DNA from: Streptomyces sp. SolWspMP-5a-2
GTDB lineage: Bacteria; Actinomycetota; Actinomycetes; Streptomycetales; Streptomycetaceae
Length of the DNA: 36,178 nucleotides
Direction: 5' to 3'
Assembly: GCF_900091845.1 (NCBI RefSeq)
Contig: NZ_FMCI01000373.1
Coordinates: 1-36,178 of the forward strand
Numbering within the stretch: position 1 is the stretch's first letter; the number at the start of each line of letters is the position of its first letter. The position numbers and the translations under genes were made by a program. The notes below the pieces were generated by a model that saw nothing but the letters and a program-made list of their open reading frames with translations, ran no database searches and was not told where the DNA came from. Of this stretch, positions 21,641 to 29,144 are shown in pieces.

Positions 21641-23239
21641 GTGACGTCCCAGCCCGTCCCCTCCCCCGCCGACTCCGCCGACCCCGCCGACCCGCCGTCC
21701 CTGACCGAGGTCGAGACGCACGGTGTCGAGCGCATCCCCGACGCGGACCGCACCGCCCGCCCGCTCGACCTGTTCCGCCTCGCCTTCGGCGGCGCCAACA
21801 CCTTCGCCACCTGCGTCCTGGGCGCCTTCCCGATCCTCTTCGGGCTGTCCTTCTGGCAGGGCCTGGCCGCCACCCTCCTCGGTGTCGTCACCGGCGCCCT
21901 GATCCTGGCCCCGATGGCCGTGTTCGGGCCGGTCAACGGCACCAACAACGCCGTCTCCTCGTCCGCGCACCTCGGCGTGCACGGGCGCGTGGTCGGCTCG
22001 TTCCTCTCGCTGCTGACCGCCGTCGCGTTCTTCTCCCTCTCCGTGTGGAGCTCGGGCGACGCTCTCGTCGGCGGCGCGCACCGGCTCTTCGGCCTGCCCC
22101 GCGGGAACCTGTCGTACGGAGTCGCGTACGCCCTCTTCGCCGGTCTGGTGCTCGCGGTGTGCGTGTACGGCTTCCGCTTCATGCTGTTCGTCAACAAGGT
22201 CGCGGTGGCCTCCGCGACGGTGCTGTTCCTGCTCGGCGCGATCGCCTTCGCCGGGGACTTCGACCCGTCCTACGCCGGGGTCTTCACCGACTCCGCCGAC
22301 CCGGCGACGAGCGGCATGTTCTGGCCGTCGTTCATCGGGGCGGCGCTGATCGTGCTCTCCAACCCGGTCTCCTTCGGCGCCTTCCTCGGCGACTGGTCGC
22401 GGTACATCCCGGCGGGCACCCCGCGCCGCCGGGTGATGGGCGCCGCCTTCCTCTCCCAGCTCGCGACGCTGCTCCCGTTCGGGTTCGGCCTGGTGACGGC
22501 GAGCATCATCGCGTCGAAGGCGCCCCGGTACGTCGACCCGGCGACCCCCGACTTCGTCGGCGGGCTGCTCGCGATCTCGCCCGCCTGGTACTTCCTGCCG
22601 GTCTGCCTGCTCGCCCTGATCGGCGGGATGTCGACGGGCACCACCGCGCTCTACGGCACCGGCCTCGACTTCTCCTCCGTCTTCCCCCGGCTCTCCCGGG
22701 TGCGGGCGACGGTCCTGGTCGGCGTGGTGTCGATCGGGTTCATCTTCGCCGGGCGGTTCGGGTTCGACCTGGTGCGGTCCATCTCGACGTTCGCGACGAT
22801 GATCGTCACCTGCACCACCCCGTGGATGGTCGTGATGATGCTGGGCTTCCTGGTGCGCCGCGGCTGGTACGACCCGGAGGCGCTCCAGGTCTTCAACCGC
22901 CGCCAGCGCGGCGGGCGTTACTGGTTCACCCACGGCTGGAACTGGCGCGGCATGACCGCCTGGTGGGTCTCCGCCCTGGTCGGTGTCCTGTTCACGAACA
23001 TCCCCGGCCAGTTCGTCGGCCCGCTCGGAGACCTGGCGCACGGCGTCGACATCGGCCTGCCGCTGTCGCTCGCGGTCGCCGCCGTCCTCTACCTGGCGCT
23101 GCTGCGGCTGTTCCCCGAACCGCGCGCCGCCTACGGGCCCGAGGGCGCGCGGCTGGTGCGCACCGCCGAGACGCCCGTCCCGCCGATATCCGGCCCCGGC
23201 GCACCGGCCTCCCCCGCCCCCGTCACCCCCCTCGCCTGA
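21641..23239 (+). CDS. NCS1-family nucleobase:cation symporter
   Basis: 532 aa from the GTG at 21641 with GGAG six bases upstream; in-frame starts back to 21365 lie in the leader and code for Arg/Pro-rich sequence. A soluble N-terminus of about 45 residues with the family's VETHGVERIPDADR, then about 12 membrane helices. FGGANTFATCVLGAFPILFG in helix 1 and the GPVNGTNNAV segment fit the cytosine/purine/allantoin permease group, as does NPVSFGAFLGDWSRYIP in the middle. It would import a nucleobase-like or hydantoin-like compound with Na+ or H+. The substrate cannot be read from the sequence. It probably leads an operon with the flavin oxidase 99 bp downstream and the dehydrogenase after it. 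Confidence 0.9.
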   Translation: MTSQPVPSPADSADPADPPSLTEVETHGVERIPDADRTARPLDLFRLAFGGANTFATCVLGAFPILFGLSFWQGLAATLLGVVTGALILAPMAVFGPVNGTNNAVSSSAHLGVHGRVVGSFLSLLTAVAFFSLSVWSSGDALVGGAHRLFGLPRGNLSYGVAYALFAGLVLAVCVYGFRFMLFVNKVAVASATVLFLLGAIAFAGDFDPSYAGVFTDSADPATSGMFWPSFIGAALIVLSNPVSFGAFLGDWSRYIPAGTPRRRVMGAAFLSQLATLLPFGFGLVTASIIASKAPRYVDPATPDFVGGLLAISPAWYFLPVCLLALIGGMSTGTTALYGTGLDFSSVFPRLSRVRATVLVGVVSIGFIFAGRFGFDLVRSISTFATMIVTCTTPWMVVMMLGFLVRRGWYDPEALQVFNRRQRGGRYWFTHGWNWRGMTAWWVSALVGVLFTNIPGQFVGPLGDLAHGVDIGLPLSLAVAAVLYLALLRLFPEPRAAYGPEGARLVRTAETPVPPISGPGAPASPAPVTPLA

Positions 23240-23338
23240 GCGGCGGGTGTGCCGGTCACCCCGGGGCCCGGCACACCCCCGGCCGCCCGTATCGTCGGCG
23301 TACTGCGCGCGATCTCAGCGACGAGGAGCGGACGAGCC

Positions 23339-24508
23339 ATGGCCAAGCACTGGGCTGACTTCCAGTACGAGATCTACCTCAACGGCATGACCGGAGCGGT
23401 CCCCCGGCTGCCGACCGATCTGACCCGGCTGGAGGAGCTGGCGGAGCGGCGGCTCGGGCCCGGCCCGGTCGGTTACGTGGCGGGCAGCGCGGGCGACGGC
23501 AGCACGGCACGCGCCAACCGGGCCGCCCTGGAGCGCCGCAGGATCGTGCCGCGCATGCTGCGGGACGTGCACGAGCGCGATCTGTCGGTCGAGCTGCTGG
23601 GCCGCGCGCTGCCCGCCCCGCTGGCCCTGGCCCCGGTCGGCGTGCTGTCGATCATGCACCCGGACGCGGAACCGGCCGCCGCGCGGGCCGCCGCGGCCCA
23701 GGGCGTGCCCTTCGTCCTCTCCTCGGCGTCCAGCACCCCGATGGAGGAGGTCGCTGAGGCCATGGGCGACGGGGAGCGCTGGTTCCAGCTCTACTGGGCC
23801 AAGGACCGCGAGGTGACCCGGAGTTTCCTCGGCCGGGCCAGGGCCGCCGGGTTCACCGCGCTGTTCGTCACCCTGGACACCCCGCTGCTCGCCTGGCGCC
23901 CGCGCGACCTCGACCAGGCGTACCTGCCGTTCCTGCACGGCGTGGGCACCGCGAACTACTTCACCGACCCGGCCTTCCGCGCGGGCCTCGCCAAGCCCGT
24001 CCACGAGGACCCGAACGCGGCGGTGCTGCACTTCGTCGGGATGTTCGCCGACCCCGCCAAGACCTGGCCCGACCTGGCGTTCCTGCGGGAGAACTGGGAC
24101 GGACCGATCGTCCTCAAGGGCGTCCTGCACCCGGACGACGCCCGGCTCGCCGCCGACGCCGGGATGGACGGCGTCGTCGTCTCCAACCACGGCGGCAGGC
24201 AGGTCGCCGGGTCGGTCGCGGCGGCGGACGCGCTGCCCCGGGTGGCGGAGGCCGTCGGCGACCGGCTCACCGTGCTGTTCGACAGCGGGGTGCGCACCGG
24301 CGACGACCTGTTCAAGGCGCTGGCGCTCGGCGCGCGCGGGGTCCTCCTCGGCCGCCCCTACGCCTACGGTCTCGGCCTGGACGGGCAGGCGGGCGTGGAG
24401 CACGTGATCCGCTGCCTGCTGGCCGAGTTCGACCTCACCCTCGCGCTCTCGGGGCACGCGGGACCCGGTTCGCCCACCGCCGCCGACCTGGTCGAGGAGT
24501 CCGCGTGA
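23339..24508 (+). CDS. FMN-dependent alpha-hydroxyacid oxidase, lactate 2-monooxygenase-like
   Basis: 389 aa from the ATG at 23339, with GAGGAG upstream. Full-length TIM-barrel FMN enzyme. The start WADFQYEIYLNG, the segment VPRMLRDVHERDLSVELLG and LDTPLLAWRPRDL are close to what I recall of mycobacterial lactate 2-monooxygenase, closer than to glycolate oxidase or mandelate dehydrogenase. The catalytic His284 (SNHGGRQ), the flavin-binding Lys (IVLKGVLHPDDA), the DSGVRTGDD phosphate region and GRPYAYGLGL are present. It would oxidise an L-2-hydroxyacid to the keto acid, or with oxygen to the decarboxylated acid if truly monooxygenase-like. It overlaps the next gene by GTGA and thus shares its pathway. 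Confidence 0.92.
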   Translation: MAKHWADFQYEIYLNGMTGAVPRLPTDLTRLEELAERRLGPGPVGYVAGSAGDGSTARANRAALERRRIVPRMLRDVHERDLSVELLGRALPAPLALAPVGVLSIMHPDAEPAAARAAAAQGVPFVLSSASSTPMEEVAEAMGDGERWFQLYWAKDREVTRSFLGRARAAGFTALFVTLDTPLLAWRPRDLDQAYLPFLHGVGTANYFTDPAFRAGLAKPVHEDPNAAVLHFVGMFADPAKTWPDLAFLRENWDGPIVLKGVLHPDDARLAADAGMDGVVVSNHGGRQVAGSVAAADALPRVAEAVGDRLTVLFDSGVRTGDDLFKALALGARGVLLGRPYAYGLGLDGQAGVEHVIRCLLAEFDLTLALSGHAGPGSPTAADLVEESA

Positions 24509-25482
24509 GCGCCGGGCGGAACGTCCTCGCCGTCATCCCGCCGCACATCGGCGGCCGGGCCGCGGGGGCCGGGCTCGCCGGGCTGTTCCCGGCCGGGGTG
24601 CGCGTCACCGTCGTCGAGACGGCCGACGAGGACCCGGCGGCGCTGCGCGGGGCGCACGCGATCGTCACCGCGCTGGCACCGGTGACGGCCGGTCATCTCG
24701 CGGCGGCGCGGGAGCTGGAGCTGGTGCAGTGCGCGAGCCACGGCTTCGACTACGTGGACCTCGCGGCGGCCCGTGAGCGCGGGGTGCGGGTGTGCACCAT
24801 CGGCTCCAGCGGCGCCGAGGGCCAGAACGTCGCCGAGCAGACGTTCGCGCTGATGCTCGCCCTGGCCAAGCGGCTGATCCCGGCGCACACCGCGCTCGTC
24901 GAGGGGGACTGGGCGCTGCCGCGCCTGCAGGGCTCGCTCACCGAGCTGTCCGGCAAGACCCTCGGCGTCGTCGGGCTCGGCACCATCGGGCAGCAGGTCG
25001 CGCGGCGCGCCGTCGCCTTCGACATGGAGGTCGTGTACGCGGGCAGGCACCGGGTCCCTGCGGCGACGGAGGAGCGCCTCGGGGGCGCCCGGCACCTGCC
25101 GCTCGACGCACTGCTGGGCACCGCCGACTACGTCACCCTGCACGCCCCGCTGACCGACGCGACCCGGGGGATGCTCGACGCGCGGCGGCTGGCGCTGCTG
25201 AAGCCGACCGCGTTCGTCGTCAACACCGCGCGGGGCGCCCTGATCGACCAGGAGGCGCTGGCGGACGCGCTGGAGCGGGGCGCGCTGGCCGGGGCGGGGC
25301 TCGACGTCTTCGACCCGGAGCCGCCGTCGCCCGCGCTGCGGCTGCTGAAGGCGCCGAACGTGGTCCTCTCGCCGCACGCCGGGGGCGTCACCCGGGAGAC
25401 GCTGGTGCGGATCGCGCTGGCCGCGGTGGGCAACGTGACGGCGTACCTCACCGGGGGCGGGATCCGGGACGAGGTCGGCTGA
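24505..25482 (+). CDS. D-isomer-specific 2-hydroxyacid dehydrogenase
   Basis: 325 aa from the GTG at 24505, overlapping the oxidase stop. Two-domain NAD(P)-dependent enzyme: the nucleotide-binding motif GVVGLGTIGQQVA begins near residue 154, and the catalytic trio is Arg243 (NTARGALID), Glu272 (FDPEPPSP) and His291 (SPHAGGVT). The family interconverts a 2-keto acid and a D-2-hydroxyacid (glycerate, lactate, phosphoglycerate and others); no ACT domain, so not a typical SerA. Tight coupling with an L-2-hydroxyacid oxidase suggests the two act in sequence on one carbon skeleton, for instance L-hydroxyacid to keto acid to D-hydroxyacid, an inference. Confidence 0.92.
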   Translation: MSAGRNVLAVIPPHIGGRAAGAGLAGLFPAGVRVTVVETADEDPAALRGAHAIVTALAPVTAGHLAAARELELVQCASHGFDYVDLAAARERGVRVCTIGSSGAEGQNVAEQTFALMLALAKRLIPAHTALVEGDWALPRLQGSLTELSGKTLGVVGLGTIGQQVARRAVAFDMEVVYAGRHRVPAATEERLGGARHLPLDALLGTADYVTLHAPLTDATRGMLDARRLALLKPTAFVVNTARGALIDQEALADALERGALAGAGLDVFDPEPPSPALRLLKAPNVVLSPHAGGVTRETLVRIALAAVGNVTAYLTGGGIRDEVG

Positions 25483-25632
25483 GGAGGCGTGCCCGGCCGT
25501 CCGCGCCCCGTGTGAACCGGACGCCCGCGCCGGGGCGTCGCGCACGCTCCCGGTGCGCGCCCCCGCGCGGTGGACTGGGGCCCGGCCCTTCCCCGGAGGC
25601 CCGCGCGGGACGCGGCTCTCCCGTGCCGGTCC

Positions 25633-25675
25633 GGGCCGCCGGCCGGGTGCTCCTCCCGCCCCCGGCCGGCGGTCC
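25633..25675. terminator. Long bidirectional hairpin after the hydroxyacid operon
   Basis: CCGCCGGCCGGG at 25636-25647 pairs perfectly with 25661-25672; with one G-U and two more pairs outward the stem reaches 15 bp around a 13-base loop. It sits between the converging dehydrogenase and toxin genes (ends 25482 and 25708). Confidence 0.65.
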
Positions 25676-25707
25676 CGGGCACCGGCTCCCGCCGCCGGGG
25701 CGGGAGT

Positions 25708-26097
25708 TCAGATCTGCCAGGAGCGCAGCCGGTCGGCGGCGCCGAAGACGTCGGTCTTGCCGGAGATCAGGTCGCGGGCGAGGTCGACGAGAGCGCCGTA
25801 GGGCGGGTCGATGCCGACGTCGCTGACGAACATGTAGGCCACGGCGGTGGCGCAGGCGAAGCGGGCGTTGGCGGCCGGAAGCGGCTTGAGCAGCGCCAGG
25901 GTGTGCAGCAGGGCGGCGGCCCGCCAGGCCGGGTCGGAGTCCACGCCGAGCCGCGGCGGGTCGACCCGGTGCCGGGCGACGGCGGCGACCAGCGCGGAGA
26001 AGTCGTTGATGGTGGGCTGGTCGGGCAGCACCTCTTCATGGCGCTGGAGCAGCCAGGGGACGTCGATGTGGATGACGGGTACGGGTGCCGGTGCCAT
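25708..26097 (-). CDS. Fic/Doc-like toxin component with degenerate Fic motif
   Basis: 129 aa from the ATG at 26097, three bases after the antitoxin stop. Small all-helical protein similar in length and layout to Doc. I recognise it as the streptomycete 'Fic family toxin' partner of a small antitoxin. The position of the Fic motif HPFxDGNKR reads KPLPAANAR (71-79): only Pro, Asn77 and Arg79 remain, and the catalytic His is Lys. A true Doc phosphorylates EF-Tu and other Fic proteins AMPylate targets, both using that His, so this protein may be inactive, act differently, or belong to a related helical family. Translation is probably coupled to the antitoxin. Confidence 0.75.
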   Translation of the reverse strand: MAPAPVPVIHIDVPWLLQRHEEVLPDQPTINDFSALVAAVARHRVDPPRLGVDSDPAWRAAALLHTLALLKPLPAANARFACATAVAYMFVSDVGIDPPYGALVDLARDLISGKTDVFGAADRLRSWQI

Positions 26098-26100
26098 CGG

Positions 26101-26346
26101 TCAGGCGGCCCGCCCCTCGTTCCCGCCGTGGGGTTCGTCGTCGGGGAAGGCGGCGGCGAACTCGTCGGCGTGCGAGGCGAAGAAGCGCCGGAAGGCCTCC
26201 GCGCCCTCCTGGAGCGCCCGGTGCCTGGCTATGTCGGCGGCGGCCGCCTCCCGGACGAGCGCCTTCATCGACGTACCGCGTTCCTTGGCGATCTGCCGCA
26301 GGTCCTCTAGCTCGCGGTCGCTGAACTCCACATTCAGAGCTGGCAT
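26101..26346 (-). CDS. Ribbon-helix-helix antitoxin
   Basis: 81 aa from the ATG at 26346. The first 45 residues form a ribbon-helix-helix DNA-binding domain: strand LNVEFSDRELEDL, helix LRQIAKERGTS, then MKALVREAAAADIARHRAL. The C-terminal half (EAFRRFFASHADEFAAAF) is acidic and amphipathic, the usual toxin-binding tail. It is first in a two-gene operon with the Doc-like protein and should repress its own promoter through the repeats just upstream. Confidence 0.85.
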   Translation of the reverse strand: MPALNVEFSDRELEDLRQIAKERGTSMKALVREAAAADIARHRALQEGAEAFRRFFASHADEFAAAFPDDEPHGGNEGRAA

Positions 26347-26355
26347 GCGCTCACG

Positions 26356-26370
26356 GTACCTCTGGGGTAC
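26356..26370. promoter_or_regulatory. Likely antitoxin operator
   Basis: GTACC at 26356-26360 and GGTAC at 26366-26370, an inverted pair with a 5-base spacer, ten bases before the antitoxin start in a short AT-richer patch. Placement fits autoregulation by the ribbon-helix-helix protein. Confidence 0.4.
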
Positions 26371-26520
26371 TTACTCGTAAATAGTGCCTGCTCACAGCGC
26401 CCGCCCGACGGTACCGGGCGGGCCGCGAGCCCCGTCGCCGCCCGCTCCCCCGGGCCGCGGCGGCGGACGTCGGCGGGCCTCCCCCGCAGGTCCGCGCGGG
26501 GAAGGCCCGGTGAGGCGTAG

Positions 26521-26553
26521 GTCACATTCTCCGTTCAGGCGTCACATTTTCCG
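26521..26553. repeat. Direct repeat GTCACATTYTCCG
   Basis: GTCACATTCTCCG at 26521-26533 and GTCACATTTTCCG at 26541-26553: 12 of 13 bases identical with a 20-bp period, about two helical turns. Further GTCAC copies follow at 26565 and 26582. It looks like a regulator-binding array, but no gene starts nearby in a fitting position. Confidence 0.6.
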
Positions 26554-26610
26554 GTCCCGGTCCCGTCACCACCATGACCCCGTCACCGAGGAGGACCGCG
26601 CACCTCGGTC

Positions 26611-26637
26611 GCCGGGAGCCGCGCACCGGCTCCCGGC
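26611..26637 (-). terminator. Hairpin after the GH9 gene
   Basis: GCCGGGAGCCG at 26611-26621 pairs with 26627-26637: an 11-bp perfect stem with a 5-base loop, about 80 bp beyond the GH9 stop codon. Confidence 0.55.
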
Positions 26638-26717
26638 CCCCGGACACCTGGTCGTCGAGTACGGGGGTGCCGACGACCGGGCTGCGCGCCGCGCGTCCGC
26701 CCGGTGGCGGGGTGGGC

Positions 26718-28961
26718 TCAGCCCTGGTCCGCCACGAAGGACGCCAGCCGGGCCAGGGCCGCGTTCCAGTTGATCGCGGTCTCGTTGGTCGACCAGGACT
26801 GGATGTCGTCGATGTAGCAGAACTGGCCCGTGCAGCCCTGGAGTCTGGCCTGCGCGTAGGGGTCCTGGATGCCGGAGTTCGGGCCGCCCGCCAGCGTCCC
26901 GGGCGGCGGCGCGGGCAGGCGCGGGTCGAGCTGGCGGGCGTACCAGCGGCTGTGCTGGTTGTGCGCGGCGACCTCGCCGTACCCGGTGACGTAGGACGTG
27001 TTCAGGGCGTTGCGGCCGAGCAGGTAGTCCATGCTCTGCACCGCGCCGTCGCGGTACCTGGCGGCGCCGGTGAGGTCGAAGGCGGTGGCGAGGACGACGG
27101 CGTTGTTGAGCACCTGCGCGTTGGAGCCCCAGTCGTAGAGGTTGCCGGGCGGCGCGTACGGCATGCCGTAGGGCTGGGCGGCGAGGGTGGCGAGGTAGCG
27201 GTCGGCGCCCCTGACCACCGAGCGGCGCACGGCGTCGCGGCCCGGCAGGGCGCTCGGCACGGTTGCCAGGTCGAGGCGTCCGGCGGCGGCGGTGCGGCCC
27301 CAGTCGAAGCCGAGGCCGCCGAAGAGGTCGGCCGTGTGGGCGGGCGAGGTGCGGACGTGGTCGGCGAACCGCTTCTCCCCGGTGGTCAGATACAGCTCGG
27401 CGGCGGCCCAGTAGAACTCGTCGGTGGCGTCGTCGTCGGCGTAGGTGCCGCCGCCGACGCCGTCGTCCGGGGAGGCGTGGAGGGCCGGGTGGGCGAGGGC
27501 CGCGTCCCAGGCCGTGCGGGCGGCGGCGAGCGCGCGGGCGGCGAACGCCCGGTCGTAGGGCCGGTAGAGGCGGGCCGCCTGGGCGGCGGTCGCGGCGAGG
27601 TTCAGGGTGGCCTCGGTGGACGGCGGGTGCAGTTCGCGCGGCTGGGGGTCGTCGGAGGGCAGCAGCGGCAGGCCGGTCCACTGCTCGTCGTGGATCTTGT
27701 GGTGGGCCATGCCCGCGAGCGGCTGCCCGGCGGGCACCTGCATCTTCAGCAGGAACTCCAGCTCCCAGCGGGCCTCGTCCAGGATGTCGGGCACCTTGTT
27801 GCCGCTCTCCGGGAGGGCGAGGGTGCCGTCGCCGAGGCGGCCGGGACGGCCGGTGCGCGCGAGCAGGGAGCGTTCGTAGGTGCTGAGCAGTTCCCAGGTG
27901 GTGATGCCGCCGTTGACGACGTACTTGCCGTGGTCGCCCGCGTCGTACCAGCCGCCGGTCACGTCCAGCGTGTAGGCGCAGACGCCGGGCCGGCAGGGGA
28001 CGGCGCCGTCACCGCGGTTGGGGGCGGTGCCGAGGTGTCCGGCGGGGCGGCCGTAGCCGGGGCGCAGGTCGTCGCGGATCGCGATGCCGCTGCGCTGCGT
28101 GTAGTAGTACTTCAGCGCGTCGAGGCGCAGCCTCTCGTAGGCGTCGGCGCCGATGTCGAAGGGGCGGCTGGTCTCGCCGTCGGCCACCAGCGTGAGCCCC
28201 CGGCCCCGGCCCCGGTAGGCGCCGAAGTCGATGGAGTGGACGTTCTGCCCGGAGGAGACGTCGGTGCCGCGCGGCCGGGTCAGGCCGTGGGCGACGGTGG
28301 CCCCGCCCGCGTCGCGCAGCCGCCAGGGCAGTCTGCCGGTGGCGTCGGTGACGAGGGTGGCGTTCTTCGGCCCCTCCGGCAGGTAGGCGACCTGGTTGAC
28401 GCGCACCCGGGGCCCGGTGTCGGGCTCGTACACCTCGGGCGGCACGCCGCCGAGCAGGGAGACGTCGTCCACGCACAGCCGCCAGGGGTCGGCGCTGCCG
28501 CCCGCCTGGAAGGCGACCTGGCCCTGGGTGGTGTCGACGGGCGCGGTGAAGGTGTACGAGTACACGTCACCGGCGGGGCCGGGCTGCGGGCTCACCTCGA
28601 AGTAGGTGTCGTAGGGCGCCGTGGACAGGCCGACGATCGCGCGCACCACGTGCCCCTCGGGGGTGCCGCTCGCGCGGAAGGAGAACCGGTACGACTCCCC
28701 CGCGACGAGGGTGAGGTCGTTCTGGCCGACGGACGCGTCCCAGCGGTTGGTGGTGCCGCCGGGCACCTGGGCGCAGAGCTGCCCGTCGGAGACCGCGGCG
28801 GTCACGTTCGCGGACGCCCACCAGGGCTCGGTGGTGGTGTCGAAGGTGCCGTTGCGCACCTGCTCGACCTCGTCGGCAGCGGCCGGTGCGGCGGGCAGCG
28901 CGGTGAGCACGGCGCCGAGCAGGGCCGTGAGGGTGAGCAGGGCGGTTCTGCGTCGTTTCAC
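26718..28961 (-). CDS. Secreted GH9 endoglucanase with N-terminal CBM
   Basis: 747 aa from the GTG at 28961, preceded by GAGGAG. Signal peptide (KRRRTALL plus hydrophobic core, cut near residue 30). Then a CBM4/9-type carbohydrate-binding module (about 32-170: VRNGTFDTTTEPWW to CVDDVSLLGG), an immunoglobulin-like CelD_N domain (about 180-270, RVRVNQVAYLP), and the GH9 (alpha/alpha)6 barrel (about 275-747). Catalytic residues are present: Asp340 and Asp343 in YDAGDHGKY and the acid Glu727 in STNETAINWN; the substrate-site segment NQHSRWYARQ is also conserved. It should hydrolyse beta-1,4-glucan (cellulose) outside the cell. A perfect CebR box lies 58 bp upstream, so expression should be induced by cellobiose or cellotriose. 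Confidence 0.96.
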   Translation of the reverse strand: MKRRRTALLTLTALLGAVLTALPAAPAAADEVEQVRNGTFDTTTEPWWASANVTAAVSDGQLCAQVPGGTTNRWDASVGQNDLTLVAGESYRFSFRASGTPEGHVVRAIVGLSTAPYDTYFEVSPQPGPAGDVYSYTFTAPVDTTQGQVAFQAGGSADPWRLCVDDVSLLGGVPPEVYEPDTGPRVRVNQVAYLPEGPKNATLVTDATGRLPWRLRDAGGATVAHGLTRPRGTDVSSGQNVHSIDFGAYRGRGRGLTLVADGETSRPFDIGADAYERLRLDALKYYYTQRSGIAIRDDLRPGYGRPAGHLGTAPNRGDGAVPCRPGVCAYTLDVTGGWYDAGDHGKYVVNGGITTWELLSTYERSLLARTGRPGRLGDGTLALPESGNKVPDILDEARWELEFLLKMQVPAGQPLAGMAHHKIHDEQWTGLPLLPSDDPQPRELHPPSTEATLNLAATAAQAARLYRPYDRAFAARALAAARTAWDAALAHPALHASPDDGVGGGTYADDDATDEFYWAAAELYLTTGEKRFADHVRTSPAHTADLFGGLGFDWGRTAAAGRLDLATVPSALPGRDAVRRSVVRGADRYLATLAAQPYGMPYAPPGNLYDWGSNAQVLNNAVVLATAFDLTGAARYRDGAVQSMDYLLGRNALNTSYVTGYGEVAAHNQHSRWYARQLDPRLPAPPPGTLAGGPNSGIQDPYAQARLQGCTGQFCYIDDIQSWSTNETAINWNAALARLASFVADQG

Positions 28962-29018
28962 GTCTGGGCTCCTCGTGCGGGAGGTGCGGGGGACGCTCCT
29001 CGGGGTGCGATTCGCCCG

Positions 29019-29032
29019 TGGGAGCGCTCCCA
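29019..29032. promoter_or_regulatory. CebR operator
   Basis: TGGGAGCGCTCCCA, a perfect 14-bp palindrome identical to the published CebR box of streptomycetes. It lies 58-71 bp before the GH9 start codon, just downstream of the predicted transcription start, where a bound repressor would block elongation. Confidence 0.93.
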
Positions 29033-29048
29033 GATGCGGACACGGGCC

Positions 29049-29078
29049 ATGCTTGTTCGGCTCATGACACCCCGTCAA
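29049..29078 (-). promoter_or_regulatory. Likely GH9 promoter
   Basis: On the minus strand, TTGACG (29078-29073) and AAGCAT (29054-29049) are spaced 18 bp. A transcript would begin near 29042, about 10 bp before the CebR box. The -10 is a partial match. Confidence 0.4.
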
Positions 29079-29144
29079 CGGTCCGGACGGGACGGGATTT
29101 CCCGCCCGGACCCGTCGGCGCCCCTTCCGCCCGGTCGGCCCCGG

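Larger units (their letters stand above)
26347..26717. other. Intergenic region, antitoxin / GH9, with GTCAC repeats
   Basis: No gene supported; plus-strand frames here continue as antisense to the GH9 and GH2 genes. It contains the antitoxin promoter at its left, GTCAC four times at 26521, 26541, 26565 and 26582, and the GH9 terminator at 26611. Confidence 0.45.

Noticed and set aside
26521..26586. GTCAC array as a GlnR or PhoP site
   Set aside because: Half-site order and spacing do not fit the GTnAC-N6-GAAAC pattern or the 11-bp PHO repeats. Kept as an unassigned array.
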